Below, piece by piece: positions 39,468 to 48,553 of a DNA stretch of 64,000 nt (positions are counted from its first letter, which is position 1; every line of letters begins with the position of its first letter). Location: positions 1 through 64,000 of the forward strand of contig NZ_JAUYAF010000020.1 in NCBI RefSeq assembly GCF_030693625.1, in the 5' to 3' direction. The notes under the pieces were generated by a model. That model made no database searches and was not told where the DNA came from. It was given only the letters and a program-made list of their open reading frames with translations. A program made the position numbers and the translations under genes. This DNA is from Phenylobacterium sp. Its GTDB lineage: Bacteria; Pseudomonadota; Alphaproteobacteria; Caulobacterales; Caulobacteraceae.

Positions 39468-40357
39468 TGGACGCCTTCCCCGCCTATTTCCCCCTGGCCG
39501 GCCGCAAGATCGTTGTGGCGGGGTCGGGCGAGGCCGCGGAGAACAAGCTGCGGCTGCTGGCTTCGTCGCCGGCGACCCTGGTGCGGGTGGAGGGGGCCGA
39601 CGCCTTCCTGACCGGCAGCTATTCCGGCGCCCTGCTGGTCTTCATCGACGGCGAGGACGAGGCTTTCGCCAAGGGCGCGGCCGCGGCGGCGCGAGCCGCC
39701 CGGGTCCTGGTCAATGTCACCGACCGGCCCGAGCTCTGCGACTTCACCACGCCGGCCGTCATCGACCGGGGCGAGGTGGTGGCGGCCATCGGCACGGGCG
39801 GCGCGTCGCCCATGCTGGCGACCATGCTGCGCAACGACATCGAGCAGCGGGTGCCGGAGGGTACGGGCCGGGTCGCGGCCCTGTTCCGCAAATTCCAGGA
39901 TGACGTCCGCGCCAAGTTCCCCGAATTGCACGCCCGGCGGGCCTTCCTGCGCGAGACCCTGTCGGGCGCGGTGGCGCAAGCCGCCCAGGGCGGCGACATG
40001 GAGAAGGCCCAGAGCCTGTTCCGCGACGCCATCGCCAAGGGCCCCAAGGCGGCCGGTAAGGTGCAGTTCGTGGCCGGGCGCGGGCCTGCCGATCTTCTGA
40101 CCCTCCGCGCCAGCCGAGCCCTGGCCGCCGCCGACGTGATCGCCGCCGACGACGCCGCCGACCCCGACATCCTGGCGATGGCGCGGCGCGACGCCGAGCG
40201 GCTGACGCCCCTTGAGGCGACGCCCCAGGCGATGATCGAGCTGGCCCAGTCCGGCCGCCGCGTGGTGCGGGTGGTGGTTCTGGCCCCGCCCGCGGAGGAA
40301 GCCCGGGCCCTGGCCGCCGCCGGTGTGACGGTCGAGGTCCTGGCGTCGGCGACGTGA
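39467..40357 (+). CDS. cysG: precorrin-2 dehydrogenase / sirohydrochlorin ferrochelatase
   Basis: The 296-residue protein from the GTG at 39467 matches the N-terminal (CysG B, Met8p-like) part of siroheme synthase: FPLAGRKIVVAGSGEAAENK (NAD site), VNVTDRPELCDFTTPAVIDRG, AIGTGGASPMLATMLR. After about residue 200 a stretch (KVQFVAGRGPADLLTLRASRALAAADVI) resembles the beginning of the uroporphyrinogen methyltransferase but it ends after about 95 residues, so only a methyltransferase remnant is attached. It makes siroheme for sulfite/nitrite reductases. It overlaps both neighbours. Confidence 0.85.
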   Translation: MDAFPAYFPLAGRKIVVAGSGEAAENKLRLLASSPATLVRVEGADAFLTGSYSGALLVFIDGEDEAFAKGAAAAARAARVLVNVTDRPELCDFTTPAVIDRGEVVAAIGTGGASPMLATMLRNDIEQRVPEGTGRVAALFRKFQDDVRAKFPELHARRAFLRETLSGAVAQAAQGGDMEKAQSLFRDAIAKGPKAAGKVQFVAGRGPADLLTLRASRALAAADVIAADDAADPDILAMARRDAERLTPLEATPQAMIELAQSGRRVVRVVVLAPPAEEARALAAAGVTVEVLASAT

Positions 40358-41049
40358 CGGGCCTGTCCCCCGACGACTGGGCCGCGATCACCCTGTCCCT
40401 GAAGGTGGCCCTCGCCGCCACCGCCTTCGGCCTGCCCCTGGCGCTCGCCACCGCCCTGGCCCAGGCGCGCGGCAGGTTCGGGGTGCGGGTCCTGCTGGAT
40501 GTCCTGGTGACCCTGCCGCTGGTCCTGCCGCCGGTGGCGACCGGCTATGGCCTGTTGCTGCTGTTCGGCCGGAGCGGTCCGATCGGAGAAGCCCTGGAGA
40601 AGGCGGGCGTCGTCTTCGCCTTCGACTGGACGGGCGCGGCCCTGGCGGCGGGGATCATGGCCTTCCCGCTGATGGTGCGACCCATGCGGCTGGCCATCGA
40701 GGCCCTGGACAAGGAGGTCGACGAGGTGGCCCGGACCCTGGGCGCCCCGCCCCTCGTGCGGTTCTTCCGCATCACCCTGCCCCTGGCCCTGCCCGGCGTG
40801 GCGGCGGGCGCGATCCTGGGGTTCGCCAAGGCGCTGGGGGAATTCGGGGCCACCATCACCTTCGTGGCCGCCATTCCGGGGGAGACTCTTACCCTCCCCG
40901 CCGCGATCTACGGCGCCACTCAGTCGCCGGGCGACGAGGCCCGCGCTGGCATGCTGTGCCTGGTGGCCGCCGCCATCGCCATCGGTGCGGTGTTGGTGTC
41001 CGACCTGGTGGGGCGGCTGGCCACCCGGACGTCCCGGGGCGCGCCCTAG
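40354..41049 (+). CDS. modB: molybdate ABC transporter permease
   Basis: The 231-residue permease has five to six helices and the ModB motif EVARTLGAPPLVRFFRITLPLALPGVAAG with the EAA loop, followed by GFAKALGEFGATITFVAAIPGETLTLP. It would carry molybdate into the cell with ModA and ModC. Neither modA nor modC is adjacent; the gene instead follows cysG with a 4-base overlap (GTGA). Transport therefore depends on subunits encoded elsewhere. The location next to Moco genes fits. Confidence 0.9.
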   Translation: MTGLSPDDWAAITLSLKVALAATAFGLPLALATALAQARGRFGVRVLLDVLVTLPLVLPPVATGYGLLLLFGRSGPIGEALEKAGVVFAFDWTGAALAAGIMAFPLMVRPMRLAIEALDKEVDEVARTLGAPPLVRFFRITLPLALPGVAAGAILGFAKALGEFGATITFVAAIPGETLTLPAAIYGATQSPGDEARAGMLCLVAAAIAIGAVLVSDLVGRLATRTSRGAP

Positions 41050-41054
41050 GTATT

Positions 41055-41092
41055 TATCCGGGTAATATTGACTAAGGATTATATCCGGGTAA
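41055..41092. promoter_or_regulatory. two direct TATCCGGGTAA boxes, putative operator
   Basis: TATCCGGGTAA occurs at 41055-41065 and again at 41082-41092, each box itself a near-palindrome (TTAtCCGGgTAA). The spacing is 27 bases, which puts them on nearly the same side of the helix. They lie between modB and the APH-fold gene whose ATG is at 41121, so they probably control that gene. The binding regulator is not known to me. Confidence 0.6.
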
Positions 41093-41120
41093 AAGGCGGC
41101 GCTTCACCGGAGCCGTCCCA

Positions 41121-42128
41121 ATGTCCCTGCCGCAAGCCTATCGCCCCGCCGTTGACCGCGCCCTCCAGGCGGCGTTCGGCACGACGGAGATGGACAGCCT
41201 CGCCCCCGTCGCTGGCGGTCTCTCCGGCGCCCTGACCTATCGGATCCGCGTCGGGGGCATCGCCTATCTGCTGCGGGTCGAGACCCAGCGCGACGGCTTT
41301 CAGGATCCCCATCGCTGGCATCCGTGCATGGCCATCGCGGCCCAGGCCTGTCTGGCGCCCCGCGTCCGCTATGCCGACGCCACCGACGGTGTGGTGATCA
41401 TGGAGTTCATCTCCGAGCAGTCCTGGGCCGTCGACTATGCCGGGACCCGTAGGGACCTGATTGTCGAGGCCGCCCAAGGCGTCCGCGCCCTCCACCAGAC
41501 ACAGGCCTTCCCGCCTCTCGTGGACTACATGCAGGGCATGGACGAGGTCTGGTCAGGGTTCCTGGCCACCGGCCTGCTGGCCAAGGCGGCGACCGCGGAT
41601 CTGCTGGAGCGATACGGCCGGGTTCGCGCGGCCTACCGCACCGACCCGGCCGACCTGGTCTCCAGCCACAACGACCTGAACCCGCGCAACATCCTCTATG
41701 ACGGGCGCAGGCTGTGGTTCATCGACTGGGAGAGCGCGTTCCTCGCCGACCGTCACGTGGACCTGGCGACCCTGGCCAACTTCATCACCCATGACGTCGG
41801 CGAGGAAGACCTGCTGCTGGCGACCTATTTCGGCCAGGCGCCTGACCCCCGCCAGCGGGCGCGGCATCTGGTGATGCGGCAGGTCAACCACCTGTTCTAC
41901 GGCCTGATCATGCTGACCGCCGTGGCGCGGCTGCGTCCAGGCGAACGGGCGGCGGGCGGCCTGGAGGGGCCGTCGCTGGCGGAAATCCACCAGGGCATCG
42001 GCGCCGGGACCTTCGTCCTGGAGGGCTGGGAAGGTCAGGTCGCCTATGGCAGGGCGCGGCTCGCCCAGGCCCTGGCGGGGATGAAGACCGACGCCTTCGA
42101 TCAGGCGGTCAGCATGCTGACCGCCTGA
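41121..42128 (+). CDS. APH-fold phosphotransferase
   Basis: The 335-residue protein has the aminoglycoside/choline-kinase fold: the catalytic loop SHNDLNPRNILYD (HxDxxxxN) and the metal-binding FIDWESAF. Many such kinases act on choline, ethanolamine, homoserine or carbohydrates; the wording MQGMDEVWSGF and SAFLADRHVDLATL suits a choline/ethanolamine-kinase-like group, not resistance enzymes. It is monocistronic, preceded by duplicated TATCCGGGTAA boxes. Confidence 0.82.
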   Translation: MSLPQAYRPAVDRALQAAFGTTEMDSLAPVAGGLSGALTYRIRVGGIAYLLRVETQRDGFQDPHRWHPCMAIAAQACLAPRVRYADATDGVVIMEFISEQSWAVDYAGTRRDLIVEAAQGVRALHQTQAFPPLVDYMQGMDEVWSGFLATGLLAKAATADLLERYGRVRAAYRTDPADLVSSHNDLNPRNILYDGRRLWFIDWESAFLADRHVDLATLANFITHDVGEEDLLLATYFGQAPDPRQRARHLVMRQVNHLFYGLIMLTAVARLRPGERAAGGLEGPSLAEIHQGIGAGTFVLEGWEGQVAYGRARLAQALAGMKTDAFDQAVSMLTA

Positions 42129-42134
42129 CGGGCC

Positions 42135-43802
42135 CTAGTCGTGCAGGGACCGCTTGTTGGTCTCGGGCAGGAACAGCAGGCAGGTGACCACCGAGATCGC
42201 CGTGAAGGCGAAGGGGTACCAGAGGCCGGAATAGATATCACCCACCGCCGCCACGATGGCGAAGGCGGTGAAGGGCACGAAGCCGCCGACCCAGCCGGTG
42301 CCGATATGGTAGGGCAGGGACATGGCGGTGTAGCGGATGCGGGTGGGGAACAGCTCCACCAGGGTCGCGGCGATGGGTCCGAACAGGGCCGTGGCGGCGA
42401 TCACGAACACCATCAGCACGCCGAACACGCCGGGCAGGTTCATCCGCGCCGGATCGGCCTTCTCAGGATAGCCGGCGGCCTTCAGCCCGCCCTTGATGCG
42501 GCCCTCGATAGCGGCCTTCGCGGCCTTGGCGTCGTCCTTGGAAAGGCCGGCGATGGAGTCTGACTCGACGACGGCCGCGCCGATCTTCACCTGGGCCTTG
42601 GCGCCCGGCGCGCCCTGCTGGTTCTTGTAGGAGACCCCGGCGTTGGCCAGCGTGCCCTTGGCGATATCGCAGGAGGAGGTGAAGGCCGCCTTGCCCACAG
42701 GATCGAACTGCAGCGAGCACTCGGCCGGGTCGGCCACCACGACGATGGGGGTGCGGGCCTCCGCCTCGGCGAGCGCCGGGTTGGCGGTCTTGGCCAGCAT
42801 GTGGAAGCCGGGGAAGTAGGCGGCCAGCATCAGGGTCATGCCAAACAGCATCACCGGCTTGCGGCCCACCTTGTCCGACAGCCAGCCGAAGAGGACGTAG
42901 AAGATGGCGCTGACCGCGGTGGCGGCCATCATCAGCATGTTGATGGTCTCGGCCGGGACCTTGAGGAACTTGTCCAGGAAGGTCTGGGTGTAGAAGAAGG
43001 CCGTGTACCAGACGGCGCCCTGGGCGAACATGATGGCCACCAGGGCCAGGAGCACGATCTTCAGGTTCTTCCAGGTGCCGAAGGCCTCGGTGAAGGGCGC
43101 CTTGGCGATCTCGCCTTCCTCTTTCATCTTGGCGAAGGCCGGGCTCTCCGACAGCTTCAGGCGCATGAAGATCGAGATGACCAGCAGGCCCGCCGAGAAC
43201 AGGAACGGAATGCGCCAGCCCCAGGCGTCGAAGGCCTCGGGCCCGAAGTAGCGGCCCACCACGACCCGGGTCGCCAGGATCACCAGCAAGGCGCCGAACA
43301 GGCCGAAGGCGGCGGAGGTCTGCACCCAACTGGTGGAGCGGCCCCGGGCGCCGGGGGGCGCGTGCTCGGCCACATAGATGGCCGCGCCGCCGTATTCTCC
43401 GCCGAGCGCGAAGCCCTGCAGGATGCGCATCAGCACGAGCAGGGCCGGCGCGATGATCCCGACCTGGGCGTAGGTGGGCAGGAGGCCGATGGCCACGGTG
43501 GCGCCGCCCATCAGCACCACGGTGAACAGGAAGGCGCCCTTGCGTCCCACCCGGTCGCCGATGCGGCCGAACACCAGGGCGCCGAGCGGCCGGAAGGCGA
43601 AGCCCGCGCCGAACAGGGCGAGCGCGGCGATATAGCCGGCGGTCTCAGGGAGACCGGAGAAGAAGGTCTTGGAGATGACCTGGGTCAGGCTGCCGAAAAC
43701 GAAGAAGTCGTACCATTCGAAGGTGGTCCCGGCGGCCGAGGCGCCCACCACGGTGCGCAACGAAGCTTCCTTCGGCGCCTTGGCCTCTTCAACTGCCGCC
43801 AT
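42135..43802 (-). CDS. MHS-family MFS transporter with large periplasmic insertion
   Basis: The 554-residue protein is an MFS symporter of the metabolite:H+ symporter group: GTTFEWYDFFVFGSL, FRPLGALVFGRIGDRVGRK and RILQGFALGGEYGGAAIYVAEHAPP are its signatures. A hydrophilic segment of about 110 residues is inserted between helices near residues 350-460 (containing ECSLQFD, SSCDIAKGT and many Ala/Lys), with two cysteines that could form a disulfide. Usual family length is 430-450, so the insertion explains the extra size. Substrates in this family include dicarboxylates, shikimate and betaine; here it is unknown. Confidence 0.85.
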   Translation of the reverse strand: MAAVEEAKAPKEASLRTVVGASAAGTTFEWYDFFVFGSLTQVISKTFFSGLPETAGYIAALALFGAGFAFRPLGALVFGRIGDRVGRKGAFLFTVVLMGGATVAIGLLPTYAQVGIIAPALLVLMRILQGFALGGEYGGAAIYVAEHAPPGARGRSTSWVQTSAAFGLFGALLVILATRVVVGRYFGPEAFDAWGWRIPFLFSAGLLVISIFMRLKLSESPAFAKMKEEGEIAKAPFTEAFGTWKNLKIVLLALVAIMFAQGAVWYTAFFYTQTFLDKFLKVPAETINMLMMAATAVSAIFYVLFGWLSDKVGRKPVMLFGMTLMLAAYFPGFHMLAKTANPALAEAEARTPIVVVADPAECSLQFDPVGKAAFTSSCDIAKGTLANAGVSYKNQQGAPGAKAQVKIGAAVVESDSIAGLSKDDAKAAKAAIEGRIKGGLKAAGYPEKADPARMNLPGVFGVLMVFVIAATALFGPIAATLVELFPTRIRYTAMSLPYHIGTGWVGGFVPFTAFAIVAAVGDIYSGLWYPFAFTAISVVTCLLFLPETNKRSLHD

Positions 43803-43909
43803 ACGTCTCTCCCCCGAGCTCTTTGTGACCAAGGTCTAGCATTGGCTTGTGCGGCGTTGGAAGGGCGGGCGCGCTTCTCCTCTTCCACAGGTGGAGAGGT
43901 GGGGATTGG

Positions 43910-46603
43910 CTAGGCCACGGCCTCTTCGGCGAAGTCGGCGGGCGCGCTCAGGCGGGCGATCTCGGTCAGCAGGGCGGTGGGGGAGATCGGCTTGCCCACG
44001 ACGCCGTCCATTCCGGCTTCCAGGTAGGACTGGTGCTGGTGGGACAGGACGTTGGCGGTCAGGGCTACGATGGGGGTCTGGGCCACGGGACCGCCCAGGG
44101 CGCGGATGCGGCGGCAGGCCTCCAGGCCGTCGATGCCGGGCATCTGGACGTCCATCAGGATCAGGTCGAACCCGCCCCGCGCCGCGGCCTTGACCCCCAG
44201 CAGGCCGTCGGCGGCGGTCTCGACGCTGGCGCCGAGATTTTCCAGCAGCTTGGTGGCGATTATGCGGTTGGTGGAATTGTCCTCCACCACCAGGATGCGC
44301 AGGCCCTCCAGCACCGGTTCGCCGGTGTCGGCGATGGCGACGACCGGCTCGGCCCTGGGAGCGGAAACCTCCAGCCAGAAGACCGAACCCTTGTCCTCAA
44401 CCGAGGTGAAGCCCACCGCGCCGCCCATCATCTCCGCCAGCTTCTGGGTGATGGCCAGGCCCAGGCCCGAGCCACCGAACTTGCGGGTGGTGGACGCGTC
44501 GCCCTGGTCGAAGCGCTGGAAGATGCGGCCCTGGGCGTCGGCGGGAATACCGACACCGGTGTCGGCGACCTCAAGGCGCAGCACCCGGCCGGCGCTCGTG
44601 TTGTGCAGGGCGGCCCGGATGGTGATCGACCCTTCCAGGGTGAACTTCACCGCATTGCCCACCAGGTTGAACAGGGCCTGGCGCAGCCGAACCGGGTCGG
44701 TGCGGACCCAGTCGAGATCGGCCAGGCCCTCGAGCTTCAGCTCCAGCCCCTTGGCTTCGGCCTGCGGTCGCAGCAGGCGGGTGACCCCCTGGATCAGGGC
44801 GGCGGGATCGACGGACTCCTCGGCCAGGGTCAGGGCGCCGGCCTCGATCTTGGAGAAGTCGATCACGTCGTTGAGGAGCTCGGCCAGCATCTGGCCGCAG
44901 GAGAGCGCCTCCTCCAGCATGGCCCGGCCGTCCTGGCTCAGGCTCTCGGTCTTCAGCAGGTGCAGGACCCCCATCACCCCGTTCATCGGCGTGCGGATCT
45001 CGTGGCTCATATTGGCCAGGAAGGCGGCCTTGGCCTCGGCGCCGGCCTGGGCGGCCTGCTGGGCCTCGATGAGGGCCAGCTCCTGGCGCTTGCGCTGGTC
45101 GAAGTCGTGGACGAGGCCGACACCTTTCAGCCAGCGGCCCTTGGAGTCGCGCTTGAGGTGGTGGAACACCCGCATCCAGCGAGCCTCGCCGGAGGGCGTC
45201 ATGATGCGGGCCTCGAAGGCCTCGCCCGACTTGCGGCGGTCGGCGTTGATGTCGAGGAAGGCCTGGCGCACGCCGGCCATGTCGTCCGCATGGAACTTGG
45301 GGAAGTTCAGCTTCAGGGCGTCTCCATAGCTGCGTGAGGAGCGGCCGATCAGCTTCTTGAACTCCGGGCTGGCCCAGAAGGTCTTGTTGACGTGGTCGAT
45401 CTCATAGACCCCGGCGTCGGCGGCGCTGAGCGCCACCTTCAGGCGCCGGGCGTTGGTCTGGGCCTCGCGCCGGGCGCTGGCCACCGCCGAGATGTCGTCC
45501 ACATAGGCCAGCATGCCGCCGATCTCGCCGGCGGCGTCCAGCCAGGGCCGCGCCTCCCAGCGCACCCAGTGCTTGCCGCCCTGGCTGTCGGTGAAGCGGT
45601 CCTCCTTGCTGGAGATCACCTCGCCCTTCAGGGCCCGCCGCTGGGCGGCCAGAAACTTCTTGGGAATGGTGGGGAAGACGTCCTCCAGCCTGAGCCCCAC
45701 ATGGTCGCGGTGGCCCAGGCTGAAGGCGTGACGCCAGCGGCTCGAGATCATCAGGTAGCGCAGGTCGCGGTCGAACATGGCCACCGCGAAGGGGGCGTTC
45801 TCAATCAGCTGACGGATTTGCCGCTCGGCGGCCACGGCCGCGTCGCGGGCGGCGATCATCTCGGTGATGTCCTGCGACATCCCCTTGAGCGCGAAGGCGC
45901 CCCCTCGTCGGGGCTCACAATGGAAGGTGGCGCGCCAGGTCGACCAGCGGCCGTCCTTGTTGCGCATCCGGTGTTCAAGCGTCTGGGGGATACCCTCCAG
46001 GATGCCGCGGTTGAAGGCGGACCGGACGGCCTGGGCCTCGTCGGGATGCAGGATTTCGCGGAAGGCCTCGGCGCTCCCCATTTCGTCGCGGCTGTAGCCG
46101 GTGATGGCAAGGATATCGTCGGACCAGTCGAGGCGCTCGCCGGCCGGCTCGAAGGACCAGGTGCCGACGCCCGCGCTCTCCGAGAGCAGCAGGCGCGTGC
46201 GGCGGGCATCCTCCACCTCGGCCTGGCGCTCCCGGTCCTGGGTGGCGTCGCGCAGGGTTCCGATGATTTGCCCGTCGTCGGTCAGCTGGCTACGACCCTC
46301 GAACCAGCGGTAGGAGCCGTCCTTCATCCGCATGCGGGCGACGTTCTGGCCAGTGCGGGTCTCGATCAGCTGTTCGGCGAACTCGCCAAAGGCCTCCAGG
46401 TCGTCGGGATGAATGAAGTCGGCGGCGGACTTGCCGAGAATCTCGTCGCTGGCCCAGCCGGTCGTCGCCGTCCAGGCCGGGTTCACCAATTTGAATCGGG
46501 CGTCAGGACCGATGACGAGCAACAACTCCTGGCTGTTGGTGAACAGCCACTGGATCATCAGGCCGTGCTCCGTCGGCGTGTTGTCCGCACGCTCTGCCGG
46601 CAT
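43910..46603 (-). CDS. soluble four-PAS hybrid histidine kinase
   Basis: The 897-residue protein starts at an ATG with GGGGGA 8 bases upstream. It has no membrane helix. Four PAS/PAC modules occupy about 12-500 (FIHPDD, LHPDE, and the third and fourth less typical), then HisKA with phospho-acceptor His534 ([12 protein letters not shown]), HATPase with FQRFDQGDASTTRKFGGSGL and a receiver with Asp818 (LMDVQMPG). It should sense a cytoplasmic signal or bind a cofactor by one PAS. No downstream regulator is adjacent; a PadR operon is divergent. Confidence 0.88.
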   Translation of the reverse strand: MPAERADNTPTEHGLMIQWLFTNSQELLLVIGPDARFKLVNPAWTATTGWASDEILGKSAADFIHPDDLEAFGEFAEQLIETRTGQNVARMRMKDGSYRWFEGRSQLTDDGQIIGTLRDATQDRERQAEVEDARRTRLLLSESAGVGTWSFEPAGERLDWSDDILAITGYSRDEMGSAEAFREILHPDEAQAVRSAFNRGILEGIPQTLEHRMRNKDGRWSTWRATFHCEPRRGGAFALKGMSQDITEMIAARDAAVAAERQIRQLIENAPFAVAMFDRDLRYLMISSRWRHAFSLGHRDHVGLRLEDVFPTIPKKFLAAQRRALKGEVISSKEDRFTDSQGGKHWVRWEARPWLDAAGEIGGMLAYVDDISAVASARREAQTNARRLKVALSAADAGVYEIDHVNKTFWASPEFKKLIGRSSRSYGDALKLNFPKFHADDMAGVRQAFLDINADRRKSGEAFEARIMTPSGEARWMRVFHHLKRDSKGRWLKGVGLVHDFDQRKRQELALIEAQQAAQAGAEAKAAFLANMSHEIRTPMNGVMGVLHLLKTESLSQDGRAMLEEALSCGQMLAELLNDVIDFSKIEAGALTLAEESVDPAALIQGVTRLLRPQAEAKGLELKLEGLADLDWVRTDPVRLRQALFNLVGNAVKFTLEGSITIRAALHNTSAGRVLRLEVADTGVGIPADAQGRIFQRFDQGDASTTRKFGGSGLGLAITQKLAEMMGGAVGFTSVEDKGSVFWLEVSAPRAEPVVAIADTGEPVLEGLRILVVEDNSTNRIIATKLLENLGASVETAADGLLGVKAAARGGFDLILMDVQMPGIDGLEACRRIRALGGPVAQTPIVALTANVLSHQHQSYLEAGMDGVVGKPISPTALLTEIARLSAPADFAEEAVA

Positions 46604-46767
46604 AGAAATCGTCCCCCGCGTTCGAGGCCGACTCTTAGGCGGGAAGCGTAAACGCAACGTTCGAAGAACGCCGTTTGATCGCGAAGGTTGAAGCTATTTC
46701 AACCGGGGGCCGTGGAGGGCGCCGAGCCGCGGGCCGTACCAAAATTTCACTATCATGCGATGCACAC

Positions 46768-46791
46768 TACCTTGTATGAAGCAGTACCTTG
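46768..46791 (+). promoter_or_regulatory. putative PadR operator, repeated TACCTTG
   Basis: TACCTTG occurs at 46768-46774 and 46785-46791 (17-base period), 35 bases before the padR GTG, in an AT-richer patch. PadR-family genes of this type are usually self-repressed from such a place. The TACCTTG/CAAGG sequence resembles PadR-like boxes, but the match is by eye only. Confidence 0.45.
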
Positions 46792-46825
46792 CGATGTTCG
46801 ATCGAAGGTTTTGGAGGCAGGCCGC

Positions 46826-47149
46826 GTGGAAGCCGTGGAAGTTCAACTGAAGAAGGGGGTGCTCGAGATGTGCGTGCTCGCGCTCCTCTCCCGGGGCGAC
46901 AACTACGCCTACGAGATCGCCAGCCGGTTGGCCGAAGGGATCGATATGGGGGAAGGCACCATCTATCCGCTGATGCGGCGGATGCAGGCCGATGGGCTGG
47001 TGGACACCTATCTGGTGGAGTCTTCCTCGGGTCCGCCGCGCAAATATTATCGGCTGACCGAGGCCGGGAAGACCAACTTCATCAGCCAGAAGCAGGCCTG
47101 GGTCTCGTTCTCCAAGGCCGTCAACGCCATCCTGGGAGACGCCCAATGA
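46826..47149 (+). CDS. PadR-family transcriptional regulator
   Basis: The 107-residue winged-helix protein begins at a GTG with GGAGG 8 bases before; the frame open to 46688 has no such site and would cover the operator. The PadR signature is visible: LEMCVLALLSRGDNYAYEIA, EGTIYPLMRRMQADGLV, GPPRKYYRLTEAGK. In this arrangement it represses its own operon with the two membrane-protein genes that follow. Its stop overlaps the next gene (ATGA). Confidence 0.9.
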   Translation: MEAVEVQLKKGVLEMCVLALLSRGDNYAYEIASRLAEGIDMGEGTIYPLMRRMQADGLVDTYLVESSSGPPRKYYRLTEAGKTNFISQKQAWVSFSKAVNAILGDAQ

Positions 47150-47712
47150 CCCGCCAGGCGTTCCTTGCCCGGCTGCGGGAGGGCCTGGCTGGCCTGCCCG
47201 CCCATGCCATCACCGACATCGCCGCCGACTATGAGGCGCACTTCGCCGAGGGCGAGGCCGCCGGCCGCACCGAGGCCGAGGTCGCCGCCGCCCTGGGCGA
47301 CCCTGGCCGCCTGGCTCGCGAGCTGCGCGCCGAGGCGGGCCTGAAGCGCTGGGAGTCCGAGCGCAACCCGTCGGCCGCCGCCTCCGCGGTCTTCGCGGTG
47401 CTGGGACTGGGCGCCATCGACCTGCTGATCCTGCTGCCCATCGTGCTCTCCATCGCCGGGACCCTGCTGGGGCTGTTCGTCGCGGTGATCGCGGTATTCG
47501 GCTCGGGCGGCTTTGTCTTCGCCGCCGGTCCGTTCCTGGACCCGCCGGGCGGGGTGGCCGCGGCCATGCTGGCGGGCATCGGCCTGATGGCGGGCTCAGT
47601 GTCCCTGGGCGCCGTGCTCTGCCTGGTCACCGTCGGCTTCGTGAACCTGCTCGTCTGGTACGGGCGTCTCCACTACCGGCTGCTGAAGCCGGCCATTGAA
47701 CCTCAAGCCTGA
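47146..47712 (+). CDS. DUF1700/HAAS-domain membrane protein
   Basis: The 188-residue protein starts with the HAAS-type helical domain (FLARLREGLAGLPAHAITDIAADYEAHFAEG, then RTEAEVAAALGDPGRLARELRAE) and continues with four membrane helices (about 80-180). DUF1700 proteins nearly always follow a PadR gene and precede a DUF4097/GIN-domain protein, exactly as here. They are thought to take part in envelope stress signalling but the mechanism is not known. Confidence 0.85.
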   Translation: MTRQAFLARLREGLAGLPAHAITDIAADYEAHFAEGEAAGRTEAEVAAALGDPGRLARELRAEAGLKRWESERNPSAAASAVFAVLGLGAIDLLILLPIVLSIAGTLLGLFVAVIAVFGSGGFVFAAGPFLDPPGGVAAAMLAGIGLMAGSVSLGAVLCLVTVGFVNLLVWYGRLHYRLLKPAIEPQA

Positions 47713-47723
47713 AGGCCCCTGAC

Positions 47724-48494
47724 ATGATCCGCCTTCTCGTCATCATCGCCGTGGTGGGCTTTCTCACCTGCATCGTCACCCTGGGCGGCGCCGTGGCCCT
47801 CGGCGGCCGCGACATCGCCGCCCAGGGCTGGGACCGCTGGAGCTGGTCGGACCGTGACTGGGACATCGGCTGGGATGAACACGGCAAGCGCCACGGCAGT
47901 TGGCGCAACCACCACAAGGACGATCCCGAATGGGCGTCCGTCACCCGGGAGCTGGCCTGGGACGGGGGGACCGCCCTGATCCTGGACGTGCCCGCCGAGG
48001 TCACCTTCACCCAAGGCGGCGAAGGCCCCGGCAAGCTGACGGTCACCGGACCCAAGCGCTCCCTCGACACCCTGACCCTTGCGGCCGGCCGGCTCAGTGA
48101 CCGCGTCAGTCACACAGGCGCGCGTCTGAAAGTCGTCATGACCGCCCCCAAGGTCACCCGCTTCGAGCTGAAGGGCGTCGATCGCCTCAATATCGAGGCC
48201 TATGACCAGGACAGCCTGGAGATCAGCACCACCGGCATGGCCAAGGTCACGGGCCAGGGCAAGACCAAGGCCCTGACCCTCAACATGACCGGCGCCGGCG
48301 AGGCTGATCTTGGCGGCCTCGACGCCGAGACCGTGGAGGTGGACATCTCGGGCGCGGCCGAAGCCACGGTGGCGCCCCGCACCAGCGCGAGGCTGGACAT
48401 CTCAGGCTCGGGGGAGGTCGATCTGAAGACCCGCCCCGTGAAGCTGGAAAAGAACATCTCCGGCTCAGGCGAGGTGCACGAGCTGGAATCCTAG
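47724..48494 (+). CDS. GIN-domain (DUF2807/DUF4097-like) protein
   Basis: The 256-residue protein has one N-terminal membrane helix (about 4-25) and a beta-helical domain made of short repeats: LNIEAYDQDSLEISTTGMAK, EADLGGLDAETVEVDISGAAE and LDISGSGEVDLKT. These are head GIN or DUF2807 features, a putative auto-transporter adhesin-like fold. It is the last gene of the PadR operon; a strong terminator follows. Confidence 0.8.
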   Translation: MIRLLVIIAVVGFLTCIVTLGGAVALGGRDIAAQGWDRWSWSDRDWDIGWDEHGKRHGSWRNHHKDDPEWASVTRELAWDGGTALILDVPAEVTFTQGGEGPGKLTVTGPKRSLDTLTLAAGRLSDRVSHTGARLKVVMTAPKVTRFELKGVDRLNIEAYDQDSLEISTTGMAKVTGQGKTKALTLNMTGAGEADLGGLDAETVEVDISGAAEATVAPRTSARLDISGSGEVDLKTRPVKLEKNISGSGEVHELES

Positions 48495-48553
48495 AAATCC
48501 GCGCAAGCGGAGCGGCCGACGGTTCTTCCCCAAAAAGACAACCGGCCTGACTG

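Noticed and set aside
41121..42128. Aminoglycoside resistance kinase
   Set aside because: Only the general APH fold is present; the wording fits choline/ethanolamine-type kinases, and the context has no mobile element.
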